Below, in pieces: positions 40,131 through 54,800 of a stretch of 64,000 bases of DNA (within the stretch, counting starts at the first letter, position 1; each line of letters begins with the position of its first letter). Made by a program: the position numbers and the translations under genes. The notes under the pieces were generated by a model. It was given only the letters and a program-made list of their open reading frames with translations, ran no database searches and had not been told where the DNA came from. The stretch is from Coriaria nepalensis (taxonomy: Eukaryota; Streptophyta; Magnoliopsida; Cucurbitales; Coriariaceae), in contig CP114481.1 of NCBI GenBank assembly GCA_027186245.1, positions 45,973,501-46,037,500 on the forward strand, given 5' to 3'.

Positions 40131-41509
40131 TCAAAGCAAGTCGAACGAATTCTATTTTTGCACTACAAACACAAGTTTTGTGCATAACTTGCAAATGATC
40201 AATGCAAGGAAAGTGTCTATTCGTTTAACCTTAAAATCATTTCAATGAGTCATTTCAACTCAATATCTTCTTTCAAAGCAAGTCGAACGCATTGTATTTT
40301 TGCACTACAAACACAAGTTTTGTGCATAACTTGCAAATGATCAATGCAAGGAAAGTGTGCATTCTTTTAACCTTAAAATCATTTCAATGAGTCAGTCCAA
40401 GTCAATAACTTATTTCAAAGCAAGTCGAACGCATTCTATTTTTGTACTACAAACACAAGTTTTGTGCATAACTTGCAAATGATCAATGCAAGGAAAGTGT
40501 GCATTCGTTTAACCTTAAAATCATTTCAATGAGTCATTTCAACTCAATATCTTCTTTTAAGGCAAGTCGAACGCATTCTATTTTTCCACTACAAACACAA
40601 GTTTTGTGCATAACTTGCAAATGATCAATGCAAGGAAAGTGTGCATTCGTTTAACTTTAAAATCATTTCAATGAGTCATTTCAACTCAATATCTTCTTTC
40701 AGAGCAATTCGAACGAATTTTATTTTTTCACTACAAACACAACTTTTGTGCATAACTTGCAAATGATCAATGCAGGGAAAGTGTGCATTCGTTTAACCTT
40801 AAAATCATTTCAATGAGTCTGTCCAAGTCAATAACTTATTTCAAAGCAAGTCGAATGAATTCTATTTTTGCACTACAAACACAAGTTTTGTGCGTGACTT
40901 GCAAATCATCAATGCAAGGAAAGTGTGCATTCGTTTAACCTTAAAATCATTTCAATGAGTCATTTCAAGTCAATATCTTCTTTCAAAGCAAGTCGAACGC
41001 ATTCTATTTTTGCACTACAAACACAAGTTTAGTGCATAACTTGCAAATGATCAATGCAAGGAAAGTGTGCATTCGCTTAACCTTAAAATCATTTCAATGA
41101 GTCATTTCAAGTCAATAACCTATTTCAAAGCAAGTCGAACGCATTCTATTTTTGCACTACAAACACAAGTTTTGTGCATAACTTGCAAATGATCAATGCA
41201 ACGAAAGTGTGCATTCGTTTAACCTTAAAATCATTTCAATGAGTCATTTCAAGTCAATAACCTATTTCAAAGCAAGTCGAACGCATTCTATTTTTGCACT
41301 ACAAACACAAGTTTTGTGCATAACTTGCAAATGATCAATGCAACGAAAGTGTGCATTCGTTTAACCTCAAAATCATTTCAATGAGTCATTTCAAGTCAAT
41401 ATCTTCTTTCAAAGCAAGTCGAACGCATTCTATTTTTGCACTACAAACACAAGTTTTGTGCATAACTTGCAAATGATCAATGCAAGGAAACTGTGCATTT
41501 GTTTAACCT

Positions 41510-42615
41510 TGAAATCATTTCAATGAGTCATTTCAACTCAATATCTTCTTTCAAAGCAATTCGAACGAATTCTATTTTTTCACTACAAACACAACTTTTG
41601 TGCATAACTTGCAAATGATCAATGCAGGGAAAGTGTGCATTCGTTTAACCTTAAAATCATTTCAATGAGTCAGTCCAAGTCAATAACTTATTTCGAAGCA
41701 AGTGGAACAAATTCTATTTTTGCACTACAAACACAAGTTTTGTGCATAACTTGCAAATGATCTATGCAAGGAAAGTGTGCATTCTTTTAACCTTAAAATC
41801 ATTTCAATGAGTCAGTCCAAGTCAATAACTCATTTCAAAGCAAGTCGAACGCATTCTATTTTTGTACTACAAACACAAGTTTTGTGCATAACTTGCAAAT
41901 GATCAATGCAAGGAAAGTGCGCATTCGTTTAATTTTAAAATCATTTCAATGAGTCATTTCAACTCAATATCTTCTTTCAGAGCAATTCGAACGAATTTTA
42001 TTTTTTCACTACAAACACAACTTTTGTGCATAACTTGCAAATGATCAATGCAGGGAAAGTGTGTATTCGTTTAACCTTAAAATCATTTCAATGAGTCAGT
42101 CCAAGTCAATAACTTATTTCAAAGCAAGTGGAACGAATTCTATTTTTGCACTACAAACACTAGTTTTGTGCATAACTTGCAAATGATCATTGCAAGGAAA
42201 GTGTGCATTCGTTTAACCTTAAAATCATTTCAATGAGTCGTTTCAAGTCAATATCTTCTTTCGAAGCAATTCGAACGAATTCTATTTTTTCACTACAAAC
42301 ACAACTTTTGTGCATAACTTGCAAATGATCAATGCAGGGAAAGTGTGCATTCGTTTAACCTTAAAATCATTTCAATGAGTCAGTCCAAGTCAATAACTTA
42401 TTTCAAAGCAAGTCGAACGAATTCTATTTTTGCACTACAAACACAACTTTTGTGCATAACTTGCAAATGATCAATGCAAGGAAAGTGTCCATTCGTTTAA
42501 CCTTAAAATCATTTCAATGAGTCATTTCAACTCAATATCTTCTTTCAAAGCAAGTCGAACGCATTCTATTTTTGCACTAGAAACACAACTTTTGTGCATA
42601 ACTTGCAAATGATCA
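41510..42615 (+). repeat. 10-mer duplication (1,420 bp offset), copy 1
   Basis: Carries CACTAGTTTTG (TAG at 42161), GAATTTTATTTTTTC and CTCATTTCAAAGC, repeated 1,420 bp later. The copies part where GCAGGGAAAG here faces GCAAGGAAAG there. Confidence 0.8.
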
Positions 42616-42929
42616 ATGCAGGGAAAGTGTGCATTCGTTTAACCTTAAAATCATTTCAATGAGTCATTTCAAGTCAATATCTTCTTTCAAAGCAAGTCGA
42701 ACTAATTCTATTTTTGCACTACAAACACAAGTTTTGTGCATAACTTGCAAATGATCAATGCAAGGAAAGTGTGCATTCGTTTAACCATAAAATCAGTTCA
42801 ATGAGTCAGTCCAATTCCATAACTTATTTCAAAGCAAGTCGAACGCATTCTATTTTTGCACTACAAACACAACTTTTGTGCATAACTTGCAAATGATCAA
42901 TGCAAGGAAAGTGTGCATTCGTTTAACCT

Positions 42930-44035
42930 TGAAATCATTTCAATGAGTCATTTCAACTCAATATCTTCTTTCAAAGCAATTCGAACGAATTCTATTTTTT
43001 CACTACAAACACAACTTTTGTGCATAACTTGCAAATGATCAATGCAAGGAAAGTGTGCATTCGTTTAACCTTAAAATCATTTCAATGAGTCAGTCCAAGT
43101 CAATAACTTATTTCGAAGCAAGTGGAACAAATTCTATTTTTGCACTACAAACACAAGTTTTGTGCATAACTTGCAAATGATCTATGCAAGGAAAGTGTGC
43201 ATTCTTTTAACCTTAAAATCATTTCAATGAGTCAGTCCAAGTCAATAACTCATTTCAAAGCAAGTCGAACGCATTCTATTTTTGTACTACAAACACAAGT
43301 TTTGTGCATAACTTGCAAATGATCAATGCAAGGAAAGTGCGCATTCGTTTAATTTTAAAATCATTTCAATGAGTCATTTCAACTCAATATCTTCTTTCAG
43401 AGCAATTCGAACGAATTTTATTTTTTCACTACAAACACAACTTTTGTGCATACCTTGCAAATGATCAATGCAGGGAAAGTGTGCATTCGTTTAACCTTAA
43501 AATCATTTCAATGAGTCAGTCCAAGTCAATAACTTATTTCAAAGCAAGTGGAACGAATTCTATTTTTGCACTACAAACACTAGTTTTGTGCATAACTTGC
43601 AAATGATCATTGCAAGGAAAGTGTGCATTCGTTTAACCTTAAAATCATTTCAATGAGTCGTTTCAAGTCAATATCTTCTTTCGAAGCAATTCGAACGAAT
43701 TCTATTTTTTCACTACAAACACAACTTTTGTGCATAACTTGCAAATGATCAATGCAGGGAAAGTGTGCATTCGTTTAACCTTAAAATCATTTCAATGAGT
43801 CAGTCCAAGTCAATAACTTATTTCAAAGCAAGTCGAACGAATTCTATTTTTGCACCACAAACACAACTTTTGTGCATAACTTGCAAATGATCAATGCAAG
43901 GAAAGTGTCCATTCGTTTAACCTTAAAATCATTTCAATGAGTCATTTCAACTCAATATCTTCTTTCAAAGCAAGTCGAACGCATTCTATTTTTGCACTAG
44001 AAACACAACTTTTGTGCATAACTTGCAAATGATCA
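42930..44035 (+). repeat. 10-mer duplication (1,420 bp offset), copy 2
   Basis: Second copy (TAG at 43581) with small changes such as CATACCTTGC near 43,451 and TTGCACCAC near 43,854. A further fragment with CACTAGTTTTG follows 568 bp later (44149) and another 994 bp after that (45143). Confidence 0.8.
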
Positions 44036-47000
44036 ATGCAAGGAAAGTGTGCATTCGTTTAACCTTAAAATCATTTCAATGAGTCAGTCCAAGTCAATAA
44101 CTTATTTCAAAGCAAGTGGAACGAATTCTATTTTTGCACTACAAACACTAGTTTTGTGCATAACTTGCAAATGATCATTGCAAGGAAAGTGTGCATTCGT
44201 TTAACCTTAAAATCATTTCAATGAGTCGTTTCAAGTCAATATCTTCTTTCAAAGCAAGTCGAATGCATTCTATTTTTGCACTACAAACACAAGTTTTGTG
44301 CATAACTTGCAAATGATCAGTGCAAGAAAAGTGTGCATTTGTTTAAACTTAAAATCATTTCAATGAGTCATTTCAACTCAATAACTTCTTTCAAAGCAAG
44401 TCGAAGGCATTTTATTTTTGCACTACAAACACAAGTTTTGTGCATAACTTGCAAATGATCAATGCAAGGAAAGTGTGCATTCGTTTAACCTTAAAATCAT
44501 TTCAATGAGTCATTTCAAGTCAATATCTTCTTTCAAAGCAAGTCGAACGCATTCTATTTTTGCACTACAAACACAAGTTTAGTGCATAACTTGCAAATGA
44601 TCAATGCATGGAAAGTGTGCATTCGTTTAAACTTAAAATCATTTCAATGAGTCATTTCAACTCAATATCTTCTTTCAAAGCAAGTCGAAGGCATTTTATT
44701 TTTGCACTACAAACACAAGTTTTGTGCATAACTTGCAAATGATCAATGCAAGGAAAGTGTGCATTCGTTTAACCTTAAAATCATTTCAATGAGTCATTTC
44801 AAGTCAATAACTTATTTCAAAGCAAGTCGAACGCATTTTATTTTTGCACTACGACCACAAGTTTTGTGCATAACTTGCAAATGATCAATGCAAGGAAAGT
44901 GCGCATTCGTTTAATTTTAAAATCATTTCAATGAGTCATTTCAACTCAATATCTTCTTTCAAAGCAAGTCGAAGGTATTTTATTTTTGCACTACAAACAC
45001 AAGTTTTGTGCATAACTTGCAAATGATCAATGCAACGAAAGTGTGCATTCGTTTAACCTTAAAATCATTTCAATGAGTCATTTCAAGTCAATATCTTCTT
45101 TCAAAGCAAGTCGAACTAATTCTATTTTTGCACTACAAACACTAGTTTTGTGCATAACTTGCAAATGATCATTGCAAGGAAAGTGAGCATTCGTTTAACC
45201 TTAAAATCATTTCAATGAGTCGTTTCAAGTCAATATCTTCTTTCGAAGCAATTCGAACGAATTCTATTTTTTCACTACAAACACAACTTTTGTGCATAAC
45301 TTGCAAATGATCAATGCAAGGAAAGTGTCCATTCGTTTAACCTTAAAATCATTTCAATGAGTCATTTCAACTCAATATCTTCTTTCAAAGCAAGTCGAAC
45401 GCATTCTATTTTTGCACTACAAACACAAGTTTTGTGCATGACTTGCAAATGATCAATGCAAGGAAAGTGTGCATTCTTTTAACCATAAAATCATTTCAAT
45501 GAGTCAGTCCAAGTCAATAACTTATTTCGAAGCAAGTGGAACAAATTCTATTTTTGCACTACAAACACAAGTTTTGTGCATAACTTGCAAATGATCTATG
45601 CAAGGAAAGTGTGCATTCGTTTAACCTTAAAATCATTTCAATGAGTCAGTCCAAGTCAATAACTTATTTCAAAGCAAGTAGAACGAATTCTATTCTTGCA
45701 CTACAAACACAAGTTTTGTGCATAACTTGCAAATGATCAATGCAAGGAAAGTGTCCATTCTTTTAACCTTAAAATCATTTCAATGAGTCACTTGAACTCA
45801 ATATCTTCTTTCAAAGCAATTCGAACGAATTCTATTATTTCACTACAAACACAAGTTTTGTGCATAACTTGCAAATGATCAATGCAAGGAAAGTGTGCAT
45901 TCGTTTAACCTTAAAATCCTTTCAATGAGTCATTTCAAGTCAATATCTTCTTTCAAAGCAAGTCGAACGCATTCTATTTTTGCACTACAAACCCAAGTTT
46001 TGTGCATAACTTGCAAATGATCAATGCATGGAAAGTGTGCATTCGTTTAAACTTAAAATCATTTCAATGAGTCATTTCAACTCAATATCTTCTTTCAAAG
46101 CAAGTCGAAGGCATTTTATTTTTGCACTACAAACACAAGTTTTGTGCATAACTTGCAAATGATCAATGCAAGGAAAGTGTGCATTCGTTTAACCTTAAAA
46201 TCATTTCAATGAGTCATTTCAAGTCAATATCTTCTTTCAAAGCAAGTCGAACGCATTCTATTTTTGCACTACAAACACAAGTTTAGTGCATAACTTGCAA
46301 ATGATCAATGCAAGGAAAGTGTGCATTCGTTTAACCTTAAAATCATTTCAATGGGTCATTTCAAGTCAATAACTTATTTTGAAGCAAGTCGAACGCATTC
46401 TATTTTTGCACTACAAACACAAGTTTTGTGCATAACTTGCAAATGATCAATGCAACGAAAGTGTGCATTCGTTTAACCTAAAAATCATTTCAATGAGTCA
46501 TTTCAAGTCAATATCTTCTTTCAAAGCAAGCCGAACTTATTCTATTTTTGCACTACAAACACATGTTTTGTGCATAACTTGCAAATGATCAATGCAAGGA
46601 AAGTGTGCATTCGTTTAACCATAAAATCATTTCAATGAGTCAGTCCAAGTCCATAACTTATTTCAAAGCAAGTCGAACGCATTCTATTTTTGCACTACAA
46701 ACACAAGTTTTGTGCATAACTTGCAAATGATCAATGCAAGGAAAGTGTGCATTCGTTTAACCTTGAAATCATTTTAATGAGTCATTTCAACTCAATATCT
46801 TCTTTCAAAGCAATTCGAACGAATTCTATTTTTTCACTACAAACACAAGTTTTGTGCATAACTTGCAAATGATCAATGCAAGGAAAGTGTCCATTCGTTT
46901 AACCTTAAAATCATTTCAATGAGTCACTTCAACTCAATATCTTCTTTCAAAGCAATTCGAACGAATTCTATTTTTTCACTACAAACACAAGTTTTGTGCA

Positions 47001-47570
47001 TAACTTGCAAATGATCAATGCAAGGAAAGTGTGCATTCGTTTAACCTTGAAATCATTTCAATGAGTCATTTGAAGTCAATATCTTCTTTCAAAGCAAGTC
47101 GAACGCATTCTATTTTTGCACTACAAACACAAGTTTTGTGCATAACTTGCAAATGATCAATGCAAGGAAAGTGTGCATTCGTTTAAACTTAAAATCATTT
47201 CAATGAGTCATTTCAACTCAATATCTTCTTTCAAAGCAAGTCGAAGGCATTTTATTTTTGCACTACAAACACTATTTTTGTGCATAACTTGCAAATGATC
47301 AATGCAAGGAAAGTGTCCATTCGTTTAACCTTAAAATCATTTCAATGAGTCACTTCAACTCAATATCTTCTTTCAAAGCAATTCGAACGAATTCTATTTT
47401 TTCACTACAAACACAAGTTTTGTGCATAACTTGCAAATGATCAATGCAAGGAAAGTGTGCATTCGTTTAACCTTGAAATCATTTCAATGAGTCATTTCAA
47501 CTCAATATCTTCTTTCAAAGCAATTCGAACGAATTCTATTTTTTCACTACAAACACAACTTTTGTGCATA

Positions 47571-50500
47571 ACTTGCCAATGATCAATGCAGGGAAAGTGT
47601 GCATGCGTTTAACCTTAAAATCATTTCAATGAGTCAGTCCAAGTTAATAACTTATTTCGAAGCAAGTGGAACAAATTCTATTTTTGCACTACAAACACAA
47701 GTTTTGTTCATAACTTGCAAATGATCGATGCAAGGAAAGTGTGCATTCGTTTAACCTTAAAATCATTTCAATGAGTTAGTCCAAGTCAATAACTTATTTC
47801 AAAGCAAGTGGAACGAATTCTATTTTTGCACTACAAACACAAGTTTTGTGCATAGCTTGCAAATGATCAAAGCAAGGAAAGTGTGCATTCGTTTAACCTT
47901 AAAATTATTTCAATGAGTCAGTCCAAGTCAATAACTTATTTCAAAGCAAGTCGAACGAATTCTATTTTTGCACTACAAACACAAGTTTTGTGCATAACTT
48001 GCAAATGATCAATGCAAGGAAAGTGTCCATTCGTTTAACCTTAAAATCATTTCAATGAGTCACTTCAACTCAATATCTTCTTTCAAAGCAATTCGAACGA
48101 ATTCTATTTTTTCACTACAAACACAAGTTTTGTGCATAACTTGCAAATGATCAATGCAAGGAAAGTGTGCATTCGTTTAACCTTAAAATCATTTCAATGA
48201 GTCATTTCAAGTCAATATCTTCTTTCAAAGCAAGTCGAACGCATTCTATTTTTGCACTACAAACACAAGTTTTGTGCATAACTTGCAAATGATCAATGCA
48301 AGGAAAGTGTGCATTCGTTTAAACTTAAAATCATTTCAATGAGTCATTTCAACTCAATATCTTCTTTCAAAGCAAGTCGAAGGCATTTTATTTTTGCACT
48401 ACAAACACTATTTTTGTGCATAACTTGCAAATGATCAATGCAAGGAAAGTGTGCATTCGTTTAATCTTAAAATCATTTCAATGAGTCATTTCAAGTCAAT
48501 ATCTTCTTTCAAAGCAAGTCGAACGCATTCTATTTTTGCACTACAAACACAAGTTTAGTGCATAACTTGCAAATGATCAATGCAAGGAAAGTGTGCATTC
48601 GTTTAACCTTAAAATCATTTCAATGAGTCAGTCCAAGTCAACAACTTATTTCAAAGCAAGTCGAACGAATTCTATTTTTGCACTACAAACACAAGTTTTG
48701 TGCATAACTTGCAAATGATCAATGCAACGAAAGTGTGCATTCGTTTAACCTTAAAATCATTTCAATGAGTCATTTCAAGTCAATATCTTCTTTCAAAGCA
48801 AGCCGAACTAATTCTATTTTTGCACTACAAACACAAGTTTTGTGCATAACTTGCAAATGATCAATGCAAGGAAAGTGTGCATTCATTTAACCATAAACTC
48901 ATTTTAATGAGTCAGTCCAAGTCCATAACTTATTTCAAAGCAAGTCAAACGCATTCTATTTTTGCACTACAAACACAAGTTTTGTGCATAACTTGCAAAT
49001 GATCAATGCAAGGAAAGTGTCCATTCGTTTAACCTTAAAATCATTTCAATGAGTCACTTCAACTCAATATCTTCTTTCAAAGCAATTCGAACGAATTCTA
49101 TTTTTTCACTACAAACACAAGTTTTGTGCATAACTTGCAAATGATCAATGCAAGGAAAGTGTGCATTCGTTTAACCTTAAAATCATTTCAATGAGTCATT
49201 TCAAGTCAATATCTTCTTTCAAAGCAAGTCGAACGCATTCTATTTTTGCACTACAAACACAAGTTTTGTGCATAACTTGCAAATGATCAATGCAAGGAAA
49301 GTGTGCATTCGTTTAAACTTAAAATCATTTCAATGAGTCATTTCAACTCAATATCTTCTTTCAAAGCAAGTCGAAGGCATTTTATTTTTGCACTACAAAC
49401 ACAATTTTTGTGCATAACTTGCAAATGATCAATGCAAGGAAAGTGTGCATTCGTTTAATCTTAAAATCATTTCAATGAGTCATTTCAAGTCAATATCTTC
49501 TTTCAAAGCAAGTCGAACGCATTCTATTTTTGCACTACAAACACAAGTTTAGTGCATAACTTGCAAATGATCAATGCAAGGAAAGTGTGCATTCGTTTAA
49601 CCTTAAAATCATTTCAATGAGTCATTTCAAGTCAATATCTTCTTTCAAAGCAAGCCGAACTAATTCTATTTTTGCACTACAAACACAAGTTTTGTGCATA
49701 ACTTGCAAATGATCAATGCAAGGAAAGTGTGCATTTGTTTAACCATAAAATCATTTCAATGAGTCAGTCCAAGTCCATAACTTATTTCAAAGCAAGTCGA
49801 ACGCATTCTATTTTTGCACTACAAACACAAGTTTTGTGCATAACTTGCAAATGATCAATGCAAGGAAAGTGTGCATTCGTTTAACCATAAAATCATTTCA
49901 ATGAGTCAGTCCAAGTCCATAACTTATTTCAAAGCAAGTCGAACGCATTCTATTTTTGCACTACAAACACAAGTTTTGTGCATAACTTGCAAATGATCAA
50001 TGCAAGGAAAGTGTGCATTCGCTTAACTTTGAAATCATTTCAATGAGTCATTTCAACTCAATATCTTCTTTCAAAGCAATTCGAACGAATTCTATTTTTT
50101 CACTACAAACACAACTTCTGTGCATAACTTGCAAATGATCAATGCAAGGAAAGTGTGCATTCGTTTAACCTTAAAATCATTTCAATGAGTCAGTCCAAGT
50201 CAATAACTTATTTCAAAGCAAGTCGAACGAATTCTATTTTTGCACTACAAACACAAGTTTTGTGCATAACTTGCAAATGATCAATGCAACGAAAGTGTGC
50301 ATTCGTTTAACCTTAAAATCATTTCAATGAGTCATTTCAAGTCAATATCTTCTTTCAAAGCAAGCCGAACTAATTCTATTTTTGCACTACAAACACAAGT
50401 TTTGTGCATAACTTGCAAATGATCAATGCAAGGAAAGTGTGCATTCGTTTAACCATAAACTCATTTCAATGAGTCAGTCGAAGTCCATAACTTATTTCAA

Positions 50501-51830
50501 AGCAAGTCGAACGCATTCTATTTTTGCACTACAAACACAAGTTTTGTGCATAACTTGCAAATGATCAATGCAAGGAAAGTGTGCATTCGTTTAACCTTGA
50601 AATCATTTCAATGAGTCATTTCAACTCAATATCTTCTTTCAAAGCAATTCGAACGAATTCTATTTTTTCACTACAAACACAACTTTTGTGCATAACTTGC
50701 AAATGATCAATGCAGGGAAAGTGTGCATGCGTTTAACCTTAAAATCATTTCAATGAGTCAGTCCAAGTTAATAACTTATTTCGAAGCAAGTGGAACAAAT
50801 TCTATTTTTGCACTACAAACACAAGTTTTGTGCATAACTTGCAAATGACCGATGCAAGGAAAGTGTGCATTCGTTTAACCTTAAAATCATTTCAATGAGT
50901 CAGTCCAAGTCAATAACTTATTTCAAAGCAAGTGGAACGAATTCTATTTTTGCACTACAAACACAAGTTTTGTGCATAACTTGCAAATGATCAAAGCAAG
51001 GAAAGTGTGCATTCGTTTAACCTTAAAATTATTTCAATGAGTCAGTCCAAGTCAATAAATTATTTCAAAGCAAGTCGAACGAATTCAATTTTTGCACTAC
51101 AAACACAAGTTTTGTGCATAACTTGCAAATGATTAATGCAAGGAAAGTGTCCATTCGTTTAACCTTAAAATCATTTCAATGAGTCACTTCAACTCAATAT
51201 CTTCTTTCAAAGCAATTCGAACGAATTCTATTTTTTCACTACGAACACAAGTTTTGTGCATAACTTGCAAATGATCAATGCAAGGAAAGTGTGCATTCGT
51301 TTAACCTTAAAATCATTTCAATGAGTCAGTCCAAGTCAATAACTTATTTCAAAGCAAGTCGAACGAATTCTATTTTTGCACTACGAACACAAGTTTTGTG
51401 CATAACTTGCAAATGATCAATGCAAGGAAAGTGTCCATTCGTTTAACCTTAAAATCATTTCAATGAGTCACTTCAACTCAATATCTTCTTTCAAAGCAAG
51501 TCGAACGAATTCTATTTTTGCACTACAAACAAAAGTTTTGTGCATAACTTGCAAATGATCAATGCAAGGAAACTGTCCATTCGTTTAACCTTAAAATCAT
51601 TTCAATGAGTCACTTCAACTCAATATCTTCTTTCAAAGCAATTCGAACGAATTCTATTTTTTCACTACAAACACAAGTTTTGTGCATAACTTGCAAATGA
51701 TCAATGCAAGGAAAGTGTGCATTCGTTTAACCTTGAAATCATTTCAATGAGTCATTTCAACTCAATATCTTCTTTCAAAGCAATTCGAACGAATTCTATT
51801 TTTTCACTACAAACACAACTTTTGTGCATA
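47571..51830 (+). repeat. 30-mer HOR copy 1 (4,260 bp)
   Basis: Complete copy of exactly 30 x 142 bp. Base-for-base reading against copy 2 found one difference: ATGAGTTAGT near 47,773 where copies 2 and 3 have ATAAGTTAGT. Confidence 0.93.
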
Positions 51831-54800
51831 ACTTGCCAATGATCAATGCAGGGAAAGTGTGCATGCGTTTAACCTTAAAATCATTTCAATGAGTCAGTCC
51901 AAGTTAATAACTTATTTCGAAGCAAGTGGAACAAATTCTATTTTTGCACTACAAACACAAGTTTTGTTCATAACTTGCAAATGATCGATGCAAGGAAAGT
52001 GTGCATTCGTTTAACCTTAAAATCATTTCAATAAGTTAGTCCAAGTCAATAACTTATTTCAAAGCAAGTGGAACGAATTCTATTTTTGCACTACAAACAC
52101 AAGTTTTGTGCATAGCTTGCAAATGATCAAAGCAAGGAAAGTGTGCATTCGTTTAACCTTAAAATTATTTCAATGAGTCAGTCCAAGTCAATAACTTATT
52201 TCAAAGCAAGTCGAACGAATTCTATTTTTGCACTACAAACACAAGTTTTGTGCATAACTTGCAAATGATCAATGCAAGGAAAGTGTCCATTCGTTTAACC
52301 TTAAAATCATTTCAATGAGTCACTTCAACTCAATATCTTCTTTCAAAGCAATTCGAACGAATTCTATTTTTTCACTACAAACACAAGTTTTGTGCATAAC
52401 TTGCAAATGATCAATGCAAGGAAAGTGTGCATTCGTTTAACCTTAAAATCATTTCAATGAGTCATTTCAAGTCAATATCTTCTTTCAAAGCAAGTCGAAC
52501 GCATTCTATTTTTGCACTACAAACACAAGTTTTGTGCATAACTTGCAAATGATCAATGCAAGGAAAGTGTGCATTCGTTTAAACTTAAAATCATTTCAAT
52601 GAGTCATTTCAACTCAATATCTTCTTTCAAAGCAAGTCGAAGGCATTTTATTTTTGCACTACAAACACTATTTTTGTGCATAACTTGCAAATGATCAATG
52701 CAAGGAAAGTGTGCATTCGTTTAATCTTAAAATCATTTCAATGAGTCATTTCAAGTCAATATCTTCTTTCAAAGCAAGTCGAACGCATTCTATTTTTGCA
52801 CTACAAACACAAGTTTAGTGCATAACTTGCAAATGATCAATGCAAGGAAAGTGTGCATTCGTTTAACCTTAAAATCATTTCAATGAGTCAGTCCAAGTCA
52901 ACAACTTATTTCAAAGCAAGTCGAACGAATTCTATTTTTGCACTACAAACACAAGTTTTGTGCATAACTTGCAAATGATCAATGCAACGAAAGTGTGCAT
53001 TCGTTTAACCTTAAAATCATTTCAATGAGTCATTTCAAGTCAATATCTTCTTTCAAAGCAAGCCGAACTAATTCTATTTTTGCACTACAAACACAAGTTT
53101 TGTGCATAACTTGCAAATGATCAATGCAAGGAAAGTGTGCATTCATTTAACCATAAACTCATTTTAATGAGTCAGTCCAAGTCCATAACTTATTTCAAAG
53201 CAAGTCAAACGCATTCTATTTTTGCACTACAAACACAAGTTTTGTGCATAACTTGCAAATGATCAATGCAAGGAAAGTGTCCATTCGTTTAACCTTAAAA
53301 TCATTTCAATGAGTCACTTCAACTCAATATCTTCTTTCAAAGCAATTCGAACGAATTCTATTTTTTCACTACAAACACAAGTTTTGTGCATAACTTGCAA
53401 ATGATCAATGCAAGGAAAGTGTGCATTCGTTTAACCTTAAAATCATTTCAATGAGTCATTTCAAGTCAATATCTTCTTTCAAAGCAAGTCGAACGCATTC
53501 TATTTTTGCACTACAAACACAAGTTTTGTGCATAACTTGCAAATGATCAATGCAAGGAAAGTGTGCATTCGTTTAAACTTAAAATCATTTCAATGAGTCA
53601 TTTCAACTCAATATCTTCTTTCAAAGCAAGTCGAAGGCATTTTATTTTTGCACTACAAACACAATTTTTGTGCATAACTTGCAAATGATCAATGCAAGGA
53701 AAGTGTGCATTCGTTTAATCTTAAAATCATTTCAATGAGTCATTTCAAGTCAATATCTTCTTTCAAAGCAAGTCGAACGCATTCTATTTTTGCACTACAA
53801 ACACAAGTTTAGTGCATAACTTGCAAATGATCAATGCAAGGAAAGTGTGCATTCGTTTAACCTTAAAATCATTTCAATGAGTCATTTCAAGTCAATATCT
53901 TCTTTCAAAGCAAGCCGAACTAATTCTATTTTTGCACTACAAACACAAGTTTTGTGCATAACTTGCAAATGATCAATGCAAGGAAAGTGTGCATTTGTTT
54001 AACCATAAAATCATTTCAATGAGTCAGTCCAAGTCCATAACTTATTTCAAAGCAAGTCGAACGCATTCTATTTTTGCACTACAAACACAAGTTTTGTGCA
54101 TAACTTGCAAATGATCAATGCAAGGAAAGTGTGCATTCGTTTAACCATAAAATCATTTCAATGAGTCAGTCCAAGTCCATAACTTATTTCAAAGCAAGTC
54201 GAACGCATTCTATTTTTGCACTACAAACACAAGTTTTGTGCATAACTTGCAAATGATCAATGCAAGGAAAGTGTGCATTCGCTTAACTTTGAAATCATTT
54301 CAATGAGTCATTTCAACTCAATATCTTCTTTCAAAGCAATTCGAACGAATTCTATTTTTTCACTACAAACACAACTTCTGTGCATAACTTGCAAATGATC
54401 AATGCAAGGAAAGTGTGCATTCGTTTAACCTTAAAATCATTTCAATGAGTCAGTCCAAGTCAATAACTTATTTCAAAGCAAGTCGAACGAATTCTATTTT
54501 TGCACTACAAACACAAGTTTTGTGCATAACTTGCAAATGATCAATGCAACGAAAGTGTGCATTCGTTTAACCTTAAAATCATTTCAATGAGTCATTTCAA
54601 GTCAATATCTTCTTTCAAAGCAAGCCGAACTAATTCTATTTTTGCACTACAAACACAAGTTTTGTGCATAACTTGCAAATGATCAATGCAAGGAAAGTGT
54701 GCATTCGTTTAACCATAAACTCATTTCAATGAGTCAGTCGAAGTCCATAACTTATTTCAAAGCAAGTCGAACGCATTCTATTTTTGCACTACAAACACAA

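Larger units (their letters stand above)
40130..47285 (+). repeat. Zone IV: heterogeneous CTTCTTT/GTCAGTCC field
   Basis: Monomers are mostly AACGCATTC or TTCGAACGAATTC with TTTTTGCACTAC or TTTTTTCACTAC. They end either CAATATCTTCTTTC or GTCAGTCCAAGTCAATAACTTATTTC; the two endings are linked as alternatives. No long period holds across the zone, but its rare variants (AAGTTTAGTGC, AGGCATTTTATTT, CACTAGTTTTG) are the parts from which the zone V HOR is built. Confidence 0.8.
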